Notes under the pieces: model-generated
Database searches by the model: none
Told to the model about the DNA's origin: nothing
The model's input: only the letters and a program-made list of their open reading frames with translations
Shown here: in pieces, positions 35,024-43,205 of the stretch
Layout of the letters: the number at the start of each line of letters is the position of its first letter
Position numbering within the stretch: position 1 is the first letter of the stretch
DNA from: an uncultured Lachnospiraceae bacterium
GTDB taxonomy: Bacteria; Bacillota; Clostridia; Lachnospirales; Lachnospiraceae
Assembly: GCA_905235275.1 (NCBI GenBank)
Contig: CAJOLA010000003.1
Span: 1-52,048 of the forward strand
Direction of reading: 5' to 3'
DNA: 52,048 bases
Program-made: the position numbers and the translations under genes

Positions 35024-36691
35024 TTAGTGCTCAAGTTGTCTGTTCACAGCAGATTCCAATGCATCAATGGATGCTCTCATGATATCGGGGTCAATACCTG
35101 CTCCAAAAGATACATTATCTTTATCATCCGCAACGCCCACGTATGCGATGGCCGATGAGTCGGAGCCGTTCGTTAAGGCATGCTCCTCATAAAGAACCAC
35201 GTTGCAATTTATTTTAAAGAATGATTCAAGAGCCTTGGCAACCGCATTAAGTCTTCCGTTACCTTTCTTAGAAACTTCAGTTTCCTTTCCTTCATAAACG
35301 ATATTCACCTTTGCGGTGATTTCGTTGTTTTCTTCCTGTACGAAATGCGCTCCGTTAATCTTAAATACGGGATTATAATTAAGATAACGCTTCTTAAAAA
35401 TGTCATAAACCTCAGCCGGCGCAAGCTCTTTATGCCCCTCATCAGATACCTCTTTTACGGCATATCCGATATCCTCACGCATAATCTTAGGTATATCAAT
35501 TCCGTAATTCATCTCAAGAACATATGCAACACCGCCTTTTCCGGACTGTGAATTAATACGTATAACATCCGTATCATACGTCCTTCCTACATCCTCCGGG
35601 TTAATCGGCAGATACGGTACCGCCCAGATATCACTTTCTTTCTCGGTCTTATGGCGCATACCCTTCGCAATGGCATCCTGATGCGAACCTGAAAATGCGG
35701 CAAATACAAGCTTTCCGCAGTACGGTCTTCTGTCCTCGACTTTAAGCTGAGTACATCTCTCATAAACCCTTACGATTGACTTCATGTCCGAGAAGTCAAG
35801 CTCGGGGTCAATGCCCTGTGCGTACATATTCATTGCAAGCGTAATAATATCGGCATTACCGGTTCTCTCACCGTTTCCGAAAAGTGTTCCCTCAATACGG
35901 TCTCCTCCCGCAAGGATGGCAAGCTCGGCATCCGCCACGCCCGTTCCTCTGTCATTGTGCGGGTGAATGGAAATGAGTACGCTGTCTCTTCTGTGGAGGA
36001 ACTTACTCATATATTCCACCTGGGATGCGTATACATGCGGCATCGACATCTCCACCGTAACCGGCAGGTTAATGATGCACTTATTATCGGGAGTAGGCTC
36101 CCATACGTCTATTACGGCATTACAAACCTCGAGCGCATATTCGGGTTCCGTTCCCGTAAAACTTTCCGGAGAATATTCAAACATAATATTTCCGGGCTGA
36201 TCTGCAGCCAGCTCCTTAAGAAGCTTGGCACCCTCGATTGCAATATTTTTAATCTCTTCCTTGCTCTTGCCGAAAACCTGCTCTCTTTGAGCTACGGAAG
36301 TGGAATTATATACGTGCACGATTACATTCTTAGCGCCTTTAACTGCTTCGAATGTCTTTTTGATAATGTGCTCTCTTGCCTGTGTCAGCACCTGAATCGT
36401 CACATCATCGGGAATCATGTTATTGTCGATGAGCGTTCTTAAAAATTCATACTCGGTATCGGATGCCGCAGGGAATCCGACCTCAATCTGTTTAAAGCCG
36501 ACCTTTAAAAGAGTCTTGAAAAACTCAAGCTTTTCTTCCAGACCCATCGGCTCGATAAGCGCCTGATTACCATCTCTTAAATCCACTGAACACCAGATCG
36601 GTGCTTTGTCTATATATTCTTTTTTTACCCAGTCGTTACATTCAACGGGCGGCATATAATAGCCCCGTTTGTACTGTCTGAAATCAAACAT
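35024..36691 (-). CDS. leuA: 2-isopropylmalate synthase, type 2
   Basis: LeuA condenses acetyl-CoA with 2-oxoisovalerate, the first step specific to leucine. The 555-residue protein is of the longer type known from actinobacteria and fungi. The catalytic DLRDGNQALIEPM motif is at about 37-49 and the metal-binding HPHNDRGTG in the barrel domain. A C-terminal regulatory (LeuA dimer) domain occupies about the last 130 residues and usually gives leucine feedback control. AAGGAGG precedes the ATG. It follows an Lrp/AsnC regulator by 21 bases, so control by amino-acid level is plausible. leuB, leuC and leuD are not in the window. Confidence 0.96.
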   Translation of the reverse strand: MFDFRQYKRGYYMPPVECNDWVKKEYIDKAPIWCSVDLRDGNQALIEPMGLEEKLEFFKTLLKVGFKQIEVGFPAASDTEYEFLRTLIDNNMIPDDVTIQVLTQAREHIIKKTFEAVKGAKNVIVHVYNSTSVAQREQVFGKSKEEIKNIAIEGAKLLKELAADQPGNIMFEYSPESFTGTEPEYALEVCNAVIDVWEPTPDNKCIINLPVTVEMSMPHVYASQVEYMSKFLHRRDSVLISIHPHNDRGTGVADAELAILAGGDRIEGTLFGNGERTGNADIITLAMNMYAQGIDPELDFSDMKSIVRVYERCTQLKVEDRRPYCGKLVFAAFSGSHQDAIAKGMRHKTEKESDIWAVPYLPINPEDVGRTYDTDVIRINSQSGKGGVAYVLEMNYGIDIPKIMREDIGYAVKEVSDEGHKELAPAEVYDIFKKRYLNYNPVFKINGAHFVQEENNEITAKVNIVYEGKETEVSKKGNGRLNAVAKALESFFKINCNVVLYEEHALTNGSDSSAIAYVGVADDKDNVSFGAGIDPDIMRASIDALESAVNRQLEH

Positions 36692-36712
36692 GACTTTTTC
36701 CTCCTTATTTTT

Positions 36713-37186
36713 TTATTCTTCTTCCGATACACTGCCGATATCGTTTACGTCAACGTTAACGTCAATGCCTCTCGTCTGGACGGGCGTAGAGAATACAATC
36801 TGCGTACTCGTACGTCCGAACTGCTGAAGCTGACCGATAAATGCGTCAAGCTCCATTGTGCTTGGGAATACTACCTTTAGAAGCATGGAGTAGTTTCCCG
36901 TAACGCAATTACATTCAACAACACTGGGGCACCCCTGTATAAAGGGATAAAATTCCGGTTTTCTTGCAGGTGCAACCTCAAGGTTGATAAATGCGGTAAT
37001 ATGATAGCCGATTTTAAGCTGATTAATTTTGGCTTCATATCCCTGTATTATACCCTCTTCCTCCAAACGTTCAATACGTGCGGAAACGGCGGGTGAAGAC
37101 AGAAATACATGTTCAGCCAATGCCTTTAACGGCATTCTCGCATTCTCCTGCAAAAGTGTAACCAGTTTTTTATCAATTTTATCCAT
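36713..37186 (-). CDS. Lrp/AsnC-family transcriptional regulator
   Basis: A small DNA-binding regulator of 157 residues. The N-terminal helix-turn-helix covers about 1-60, with MDKIDKKLVTLLQENARMPL and EHVFLSSPAVSARIERLEEEG. The C-terminal RAM (ligand-binding) domain covers about 70-145, with AFINLEVAPARK and GNYSMLLKVVF. Proteins of this family sense amino acids and act locally or globally. It lies 21 bases upstream of leuA and shares its direction, so leucine synthesis is the obvious candidate target. GGAGG precedes the ATG, and a promoter overlaps the end of the upstream helicase gene. Confidence 0.93.
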   Translation of the reverse strand: MDKIDKKLVTLLQENARMPLKALAEHVFLSSPAVSARIERLEEEGIIQGYEAKINQLKIGYHITAFINLEVAPARKPEFYPFIQGCPSVVECNCVTGNYSMLLKVVFPSTMELDAFIGQLQQFGRTSTQIVFSTPVQTRGIDVNVDVNDIGSVSEEE

Positions 37187-37235
37187 GATATTCCTCCAGA
37201 TACATTAAAAAACTTTAAATAATTAACTATTATTT

Positions 37236-37264
37236 ATTTTACACTTAATTTTAGAAATTATCAA
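37236..37264 (-). promoter_or_regulatory. Promoter for the lrp-leuA run
   Basis: TTGATA (37259-37264) and TAAAAT (37236-37241) with a 17-base spacer on the minus strand. The -35 lies inside the last codons of the helicase gene. Confidence 0.7.
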
Positions 37265-39038
37265 GACGTTTTTTAATTTCCAACTCTTTAATAAATGACG
37301 ATTGCATTGCTTTTTTGTTAAGAAATGTTTCATGCCAGCTAAGCGTCAGAAACTTACGCGCTCTGGTCATTGCAACATACATGATTCGGCGCTCTTCTTC
37401 CTTTCCGTTCTCGGCAATTGCTCTTGCATACGGAATTACGCCTTCATTTACAAAAGGCACGAAAACCCTGTCAAACTCAAGCCCCTTGGACGAATGAATG
37501 GTGGACAGTATCACGGCGTTTTTGACATCTCTTTTTTCTCTGATTACCTCGTAATTTTCCTCAAGCTCAAATACACTCTCAATTGTGCTAAGACCGTGTA
37601 TGACTCCCCTGAATTCATCAAGTTTTCCTCTGTCGTACTCGGAAAGCCCTCTTTCAACTCCTATCACATTCCTTATGAATTCCAAAGCTGTCTCCGGCGA
37701 ATATTTTTTAAGTCTGATAATGTGGCGCTCCAGCTGTCTTATGCGTGCATCCGTGCACACTTCTTTAAGCAGACTCCAGCTTAAGTTTCCTGCCGTTGCA
37801 ATTCCCTCATTTACCTGAATGCCGGCGGATCTTAATATAACCACAAAATCCGAGGCTTCGGCTCTTCCTACTATCGCCTTAAAAAAGGACATAATCATTC
37901 GTACCTTCGGATGCTCAAATATATTCGTCAAATTATCCTTTAAACAAAATTTTATGTTTTCCTTTGTAAGCCTTGTCGCAACCTTCTCAAGTATGTTGCA
38001 GGTCCTTGCAAGCACCGCCACGGAATCCCCGCTCATCCGGGCTTTTCTTATCTCGGAAACAAGCTGATTCATCTCTTCAATCTCGTTATATGCAGAAATA
38101 ATTTTCAGTCCGTCACAATCACAGGCCGGTGACATTGAAACCATATTTTTGTTGTAGCGTTTTTTGTTTTTGCTTATAAGATTATTCGCACGCCTGACTA
38201 TGCTGTTTGTACTCCTGTAATTCTCGGGCAGGCTGTAAATTCTGCAATCGTCAAAATAGTCCTTAAAATTAATCATTATCTCGGGGCATGCACCCCTGAA
38301 TCCGTAAATCGACTGATCTTCATCTCCCACCGCATAAAAATTATCATTTTTGCATAATTTCTTAAGAAACTTAAATTGATCAACTCCTGTATCCTGAAAT
38401 TCATCAACCAGAACAAATTCGAATTTACCGGCAATAACTTCACTGCCGCCCGGCTCGGTCAAAAGTCTGTCCGACATTTTTGCCATATCATCAAAATCAA
38501 AATATCCGAACTTCTCCTTAAAGCTTTGCAGCGCCGTCTGCGCAAACTTAAAAAACTCCCGGTCACAATACTGCAGCCTGTAATCATCAAAGCTTAAGCC
38601 CGACCTCTCAAATGCCGCAGACTCCTTTAAAAATAAATTGATAAGACCGGGTATCCTGACAAATCCCCGATTGCGTTCCTGATATTTAATAATTGTCTTT
38701 TTTAGAAAGTCGATTTTTTCTTTTTCGGGTAATAAACGATAATTGGAATTAAGATTTCCTGAATTAAGAATCGAATAACATACTGAATGAATCGTAGAAA
38801 AAGTAACAGATGTATTATGCTCTGAAGTCGCTTTCAGATAGCGCTCCTTCATTTCCGCGGCGGCCGCCTTAGCGAAGGTAACGACAAGTATCCTTTCGGG
38901 ATCAACACTTCTTTTTTCTGTCAGATACTTTATCCTCTCAATGATTACCGTGGTCTTTCCGCTGCCGGGTCCCGCAAGGACAAGCGCCGGTCCCGTGTAA
39001 TGAGTTACGGCCTCCTGTTGATATTTTGAAAGTAAAAT
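37251..39038 (-). CDS. UvrD/PcrA-like superfamily 1 DNA helicase with an apparent ATT start
   Basis: An ATP-driven 3'-5' DNA helicase for repair or recombination, 595 residues, shorter than PcrA (about 740). The in-frame translation upstream of the first ATG (38852) gives the essential Q-motif KYQQEAVTH and Walker A LAGPGSGKTT, so the gene must start earlier. Walker B is in LVDEFQDTG. Later motifs are VGDEDQSIYGFRGA, STIHSSKGLEFD and AMTRARKFLTL. No ATG, GTG or TTG exists between the in-frame stop (39078-39080) and Walker A. The best start is ATT at 39036-39038, seven bases after AAGGGGGG, giving an N-terminus like family members. A sequence error or a weakly expressed gene is the alternative. 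Confidence 0.82.
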   Translation of the reverse strand: MLLSKYQQEAVTHYTGPALVLAGPGSGKTTVIIERIKYLTEKRSVDPERILVVTFAKAAAAEMKERYLKATSEHNTSVTFSTIHSVCYSILNSGNLNSNYRLLPEKEKIDFLKKTIIKYQERNRGFVRIPGLINLFLKESAAFERSGLSFDDYRLQYCDREFFKFAQTALQSFKEKFGYFDFDDMAKMSDRLLTEPGGSEVIAGKFEFVLVDEFQDTGVDQFKFLKKLCKNDNFYAVGDEDQSIYGFRGACPEIMINFKDYFDDCRIYSLPENYRSTNSIVRRANNLISKNKKRYNKNMVSMSPACDCDGLKIISAYNEIEEMNQLVSEIRKARMSGDSVAVLARTCNILEKVATRLTKENIKFCLKDNLTNIFEHPKVRMIMSFFKAIVGRAEASDFVVILRSAGIQVNEGIATAGNLSWSLLKEVCTDARIRQLERHIIRLKKYSPETALEFIRNVIGVERGLSEYDRGKLDEFRGVIHGLSTIESVFELEENYEVIREKRDVKNAVILSTIHSSKGLEFDRVFVPFVNEGVIPYARAIAENGKEEERRIMYVAMTRARKFLTLSWHETFLNKKAMQSSFIKELEIKKRLDNF

Positions 39039-39071
39039 AAAAAATCCCCCCTTAAAATCAATATGGAGGGA
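39039..39071 (-). terminator. Terminator-like hairpin after thiI that also holds the helicase ribosome binding site
   Basis: TCCCTCC (39065-39071) pairs with GGGGGGA (39045-39051) across a 13-base loop, followed on the minus strand by six T residues. It is well placed as the thiI terminator. The G-run is also the only candidate ribosome binding site for the helicase, so folding would hide it. Confidence 0.65.
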
Positions 39072-39100
39072 ATTATACTATCTGTTTCTTAAAAATACAA
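39072..39100 (-). promoter_or_regulatory. Possible helicase promoter
   Basis: TATAAT (39072-39077) with TTGTAT (39095-39100) 17 bases upstream on the minus strand, in the thiI-helicase gap. The -35 is a poor match (three of six). Confidence 0.4.
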
Positions 39101-39125
39101 TAAGTATTTTCATTAAATTTTAAAT

Positions 39126-40304
39126 TTATTCACACACGATAACCTCGGCCGTCTCTATAGCCTCATTTATCATGTCCTCGATATTATCCGGAAGCTTCTT
39201 CTCATCGCGCTCTATTATATCAAGCTTGGGCTTTGTGACCGGGTGCTTTGCAACAAATATCGTGCAGCAGTCCTCAAACGGCTGAATCGATGTCTCATAC
39301 GTTCCGATCCTTTGAGCGACGTCTATTATTTCCTGCTTGTCAAATCCGATAAGCGGACGATATACCGGCATCTCACATACGGCATTTGTGCAATAGAGCC
39401 CGTGCATCGTCTGACTTGCAACCTGCCCGATGCTCTCGCCCGTCACAAGCCCCATGCAGCCGTTCTTTTTGGCGATGGCTTCAGCGATTCGCATCATTAT
39501 GCGTCGCATGATAATCGTAAGCTCATCGTGAGGACAGGACTTATAAATCTCAAGCTGGATTGCCGTAAAATCAATCACGTTTAACGATATCGGTCCCGCA
39601 TACTCCGAAACTGTTTTTGCAAGATCGACAACCTTTTGCTTCGCACGCTCGCTCGTATACGGCGGAGCATGAAAATATGTCGCATGAATTCTTACACCGC
39701 GTTTTGAAATCATATATCCGGCAACAGGTGAATCGATTCCGCCCGACAGCAAAAGCATGGCACTTCCCGAAACGCCTGAAGGCATGCCGCCCGGTCCCGG
39801 TATCTCCTTTGAATAAATATTAATCTGCTTTCTTATCTCTATTGATATAAGAACATCCGGATTATGAACGTCTACTTTAAGACCCGGAAATGCTTCAAGA
39901 AGGACATGTCCCATCTCCCCGTTTATCTCCATTGAATTAAGCGGGAAATTCTTTCTTGCACGTCTGGCATCCACCTTGAACGTAAAATTCTTCTCCTTGT
40001 AGGCAGCGTCAATATATTCGACAAGCTTATTTGAAAGGTCCTCTACACCGTTGTCCTCAATCTGTATAACTGGGCATATCCAAACTATCCCGAATACCTT
40101 TTGAAGAATCCCGACCACCTCATCATAGTCAAACTCTTCTCTTGCCGTTGCATATATTCGACCGTTTTCTTTTGTCACGACAAAATCACCGTCTGTTTTC
40201 TTTAATGCTCTCGCAACACTGCTTACCAAAGCATCCTCGAAAAGATGGCGGTTATTTCCCTTTAAACCTATTTCTCCGTATTTTATTAAAAAAGCTTTGT
40301 ACAT
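39126..40304 (-). CDS. thiI: tRNA 4-thiouridine sulfurtransferase ThiI
   Basis: ThiI activates uridine 8 of tRNA with ATP and inserts sulfur; in many bacteria it also serves thiamine synthesis. The 392-residue protein has an N-terminal ferredoxin-like plus THUMP region (about 1-165) and a PP-loop ATPase domain with LLLSGGIDSPVAGY (about 184-197). The C-terminal rhodanese domain of E. coli ThiI is absent, as is usual in Firmicutes. The cysteine desulfurase gene 15 bases upstream fits as the direct sulfur donor, as in Bacillus nifZ-thiI. A terminator-like hairpin follows. Confidence 0.95.
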   Translation of the reverse strand: MYKAFLIKYGEIGLKGNNRHLFEDALVSSVARALKKTDGDFVVTKENGRIYATAREEFDYDEVVGILQKVFGIVWICPVIQIEDNGVEDLSNKLVEYIDAAYKEKNFTFKVDARRARKNFPLNSMEINGEMGHVLLEAFPGLKVDVHNPDVLISIEIRKQINIYSKEIPGPGGMPSGVSGSAMLLLSGGIDSPVAGYMISKRGVRIHATYFHAPPYTSERAKQKVVDLAKTVSEYAGPISLNVIDFTAIQLEIYKSCPHDELTIIMRRIMMRIAEAIAKKNGCMGLVTGESIGQVASQTMHGLYCTNAVCEMPVYRPLIGFDKQEIIDVAQRIGTYETSIQPFEDCCTIFVAKHPVTKPKLDIIERDEKKLPDNIEDMINEAIETAEVIVCE

Positions 40305-40319
40305 TTTTTACTCCGAAAA

Positions 40320-41477
40320 TCATTTTCTGACAAATTGTCTCAAGACGGGTATCAGCTCCTTCATGGCATCCACGCAGGCGTCAACCTCTGCAATTTCAGA
40401 CTCATACGAAAAGCTGAATCTCACCGTTGAATCCGCCGCGTCTTTTGATACACCCATCGCGGTGAGGGCGAAGCTGAGTCCCGGTTTATTTGAAGAACAT
40501 GCGGAGCCGGAAGATATGTAAATCCCCTTTTCTTCAAGCGCATGCAAAAGCACCTCACTCTTTACGCCGTTTACCGTTATGCTTACGACATGCGGTGCCT
40601 GGAACTCTCCGTCTGCTTCGTTGATAACAATATCATCAATCTCCGACACTCTTGATATGAAGTGACCTCTTAACTCGTTTAATTTGGCGATCCTTTCTTC
40701 AAAGTCACCGTCATAAACCATATCAGCCGCAACTCCAAGCCCGGCAATGCCCGGAACATTTTCGGTTCCCGATCTCAATTTATTTTGCTGACCGCCGCCT
40801 TCAAGTAAAGGAATAATCCTCACGCCTTCTTTTATGTATAAGAATCCGACACCTTTAGGTCCGTGAAACTTATGCGCGCTTGCGGAGAGCAAATCGGCTT
40901 TAAACCTCTTTGGCACAACCTCCATCTTTCCGAAGGCCTGAACACCGTCCACGTGATACAAAATATCTTCGTTATACCCTTTTACAATCTCACCGATTTC
41001 TTCAACCGGTTCAATCGCACCGGTCTCATTATTAACATACATGACAGAAACCAAAATCGTATCATCGCGCAAAGAACTTTTAAGGCTTTCCACATCCACC
41101 CGTCCCGATGCATCCACGGGAAGGAATGTCACCTCAAAGCCTTCCTCCTGCAGCTTTAAAAAAGGCTCTCTTACGGAAGCATGCTCGACGGATGAAGTAA
41201 TTATATGCTTACCTCTTCGCTGCTTTGCTTTAACGGCTCCGTAAATTGCCATGTTATTGGATTCCGTGGCCCCTGAAGTAAAAAAGATTTCTTTATCCTT
41301 ACACTTTAATATGCCGGATAAAATCTCACGTGTTTTTTTAATATGATTTTCAGCCTCAACACCCTTAATATGCTTCGAAGACGGATTCCCGTAATCATTT
41401 AAAGCAACCTCTGTCATCTTTTCCATGACTTCGGGAAAAGGTCTTGTCGTTGCGGCATTATCAAAATATATATCCAT
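40320..41477 (-). CDS. Cysteine desulfurase (IscS/NifS family), likely donor for ThiI
   Basis: A pyridoxal-phosphate enzyme of 385 residues that takes sulfur from cysteine as a persulfide. Lys203 in SASAHKFHGPKGVGF binds the cofactor. Cys327 in SSGSACSSNKPG carries the persulfide on a loop like that of group I (IscS/NifS) enzymes. Early His100 in SSVEHASV matches the family. It is placed between rsmE and thiI with gaps of 2 and 15 bases, so it most likely supplies tRNA thiolation, as Bacillus NifZ does. No IscU or SufU scaffold is adjacent, which argues against a main Fe-S role. Confidence 0.94.
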   Translation of the reverse strand: MDIYFDNAATTRPFPEVMEKMTEVALNDYGNPSSKHIKGVEAENHIKKTREILSGILKCKDKEIFFTSGATESNNMAIYGAVKAKQRRGKHIITSSVEHASVREPFLKLQEEGFEVTFLPVDASGRVDVESLKSSLRDDTILVSVMYVNNETGAIEPVEEIGEIVKGYNEDILYHVDGVQAFGKMEVVPKRFKADLLSASAHKFHGPKGVGFLYIKEGVRIIPLLEGGGQQNKLRSGTENVPGIAGLGVAADMVYDGDFEERIAKLNELRGHFISRVSEIDDIVINEADGEFQAPHVVSITVNGVKSEVLLHALEEKGIYISSGSACSSNKPGLSFALTAMGVSKDAADSTVRFSFSYESEIAEVDACVDAMKELIPVLRQFVRK

Positions 41478-41479
41478 AA

Positions 41480-42217
41480 TTATTCCTCAAACAGATAATT
41501 CATAACAGACATAAGCATCAGTGCGGCAGTCTCGGTTCTTAATATCCTTTTGCCAAGCGTAATCGAAACTGCTCCGGCTTCTGTTGCCATATTTGCTTCT
41601 TCATGCGATATACCGCCTTCCGGTCCTATAAGAACCGCTACGGTATCTCCCGGTTTAATGCCCGATAAAATCTTTTTCGTGTAACTAAAATCCTCGGCGC
41701 ACTCAAATGGCATCAGAAACACATCGGCATCTTTCGCCTTGTCAATCGCCTCTTTAAAATTACATACGGGCGAAATCTCAGGGATCATGCTTCTTTTGCT
41801 TTGCTTTGCGGCCGCCTCGGAAATTAATCTCCAGCGCTTCCGTCTGCTCTCGGCTTTTTTTGCATCAAGCCTGGTCACGCTTCGCTCCATGGCAACCGGC
41901 ACAATGCCTGCCGCACCCAACTCAACTGCCTTTTGAATAACGGTCTCCATTTTATCTGCCTTCGGCAATCCCTGATAGATAAAAACCTTTACCGGCAGCT
42001 CCGTGTTTTGCTGATATTCATTTTTAACATCACAAATCACCCTGTCGTCTTCAAACGTCCTGACACTGCACTCAAACACCCGGCTGTCTCCGGATTTTAC
42101 CTGTATCACATCACCGGGCTTTAGCCTTAATACGTTTTTTATATGATTGTAATCCGTTCCCTCAAGGATTATCTCATCTTCCGAAATATTGTGATGTTCG
42201 GCAAAAAACAAATGCAT
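41480..42217 (-). CDS. rsmE: 16S rRNA m3U1498 methyltransferase
   Basis: RsmE methylates U1498 at the decoding region of 16S rRNA using S-adenosylmethionine. The 245-residue protein has an N-terminal PUA-like RNA-binding part (MHLFFAEHH, HIKNVLRLKPGD) and a C-terminal SPOUT domain with the knotted cofactor site LIGPEGGIS and LGKRILRTETAAL. The ATG at 42217 is preferred over a start 14 codons earlier because AGGAG lies five bases before it. prmA ends 11 bases upstream; the prmA-rsmE pair is widely conserved in Firmicutes. Confidence 0.95.
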   Translation of the reverse strand: MHLFFAEHHNISEDEIILEGTDYNHIKNVLRLKPGDVIQVKSGDSRVFECSVRTFEDDRVICDVKNEYQQNTELPVKVFIYQGLPKADKMETVIQKAVELGAAGIVPVAMERSVTRLDAKKAESRRKRWRLISEAAAKQSKRSMIPEISPVCNFKEAIDKAKDADVFLMPFECAEDFSYTKKILSGIKPGDTVAVLIGPEGGISHEEANMATEAGAVSITLGKRILRTETAALMLMSVMNYLFEE

Positions 42218-42228
42218 ATTAACTCCTG

Positions 42229-43191
42229 TTATTTTTTGCGTGCCGTAACCGATGACCATTCACCGTCGCTTATTACATCAATCACTTCAAGTGCGCCGTT
42301 ACCTTCGATGGCACCGGTTACTTCTTCAACCTTTTCATTTAAAATCCCCGAATATATAAGACGGGCTCCCGGCTTCATGTGTCTGTCGACCGTTGCGGTA
42401 AGCGGCACAAGCACATCGGGAAGGATGTTGGCACATACAAGATCGTATTTAATAAGTCCGCATCTTTCCTTAAACTCATCATCCGAAATGATATCGCCCA
42501 TAAGAAAATCCACTTTACTCTCATCGATTCCGTTTTCTTTTATATTCTCATATGAAGCCGTTATCGCCATCTTATCGAGATCCACACCAAGCACTTCAGA
42601 CGCCCCGTACACCATCGCCACGATGGACAGAATCCCGCTCCCGCAACCGATATCAAGCACCTTATCTCCCGGCTTTATAATCTCCTGCATGCGTCCGATC
42701 ACAAGACGTGTGGTCTCGTGACTTCCCGTCCCGAATGCCCTGCCGGGATCCAGGCTTATTACTTTGGCATTTTGCATCTCGGGGGTTACTTCTTCCCACG
42801 TCGGCTTGATAAAGAGATCATTTATGCGAAATGTGTGCCAATATTTTTTCCAGTTGTTGGCCCAGTCGGCATCATCTGTCACCGATTCCTTAATGTCGCA
42901 TGAACCGGCATTAAAAGTCTCTTTTAATTCCGCAAGCTTTAATTTTAATTCGCTTAGTTTTAAAGAATTTTCTTCCGGTTCATCGGCGCTCAGATAAAAA
43001 GAAACAATCGCGCTTCCGTCATCCTCCGGGGCATCCGGAATAATATCGACGAACATCCCGTCCGCTTCTTCCTTTGTGATTCCCTTTTTGTCCTGTATCT
43101 CCACACCGTCTATTCCAAGCTCGGAAATAATCGCGCAAATCAAATCCGTCGCATCGGCCGTTGTTTCGATATCATATCTGTTCCATTTCAT
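42229..43191 (-). CDS. prmA: Ribosomal protein L11 methyltransferase
   Basis: PrmA trimethylates ribosomal protein L11. The 320-residue protein has an N-terminal substrate-binding domain (MKWNRYDIETTADATDL to about residue 120) and a Rossmann methyltransferase domain with KVLDIGCGSGILSIVA as the SAM site. LDPGRAFGTGSHETT and the catalytic-site CANILPDVL match the family. It lies between an M18 peptidase gene and rsmE at short spacing. Ribosome modification is a theme of this window, with rsmE next to it and rimO at 9.6 kb. Confidence 0.95.
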   Translation of the reverse strand: MKWNRYDIETTADATDLICAIISELGIDGVEIQDKKGITKEEADGMFVDIIPDAPEDDGSAIVSFYLSADEPEENSLKLSELKLKLAELKETFNAGSCDIKESVTDDADWANNWKKYWHTFRINDLFIKPTWEEVTPEMQNAKVISLDPGRAFGTGSHETTRLVIGRMQEIIKPGDKVLDIGCGSGILSIVAMVYGASEVLGVDLDKMAITASYENIKENGIDESKVDFLMGDIISDDEFKERCGLIKYDLVCANILPDVLVPLTATVDRHMKPGARLIYSGILNEKVEEVTGAIEGNGALEVIDVISDGEWSSVTARKK

Positions 43192-43205
43192 AAAAAGTTT
43201 CCTTT

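Noticed and set aside
37251-38852. Helicase starting at the first ATG
   Set aside because: That start would remove the Q-motif and the Walker A loop, which are encoded in frame just upstream, so the protein could not bind ATP.
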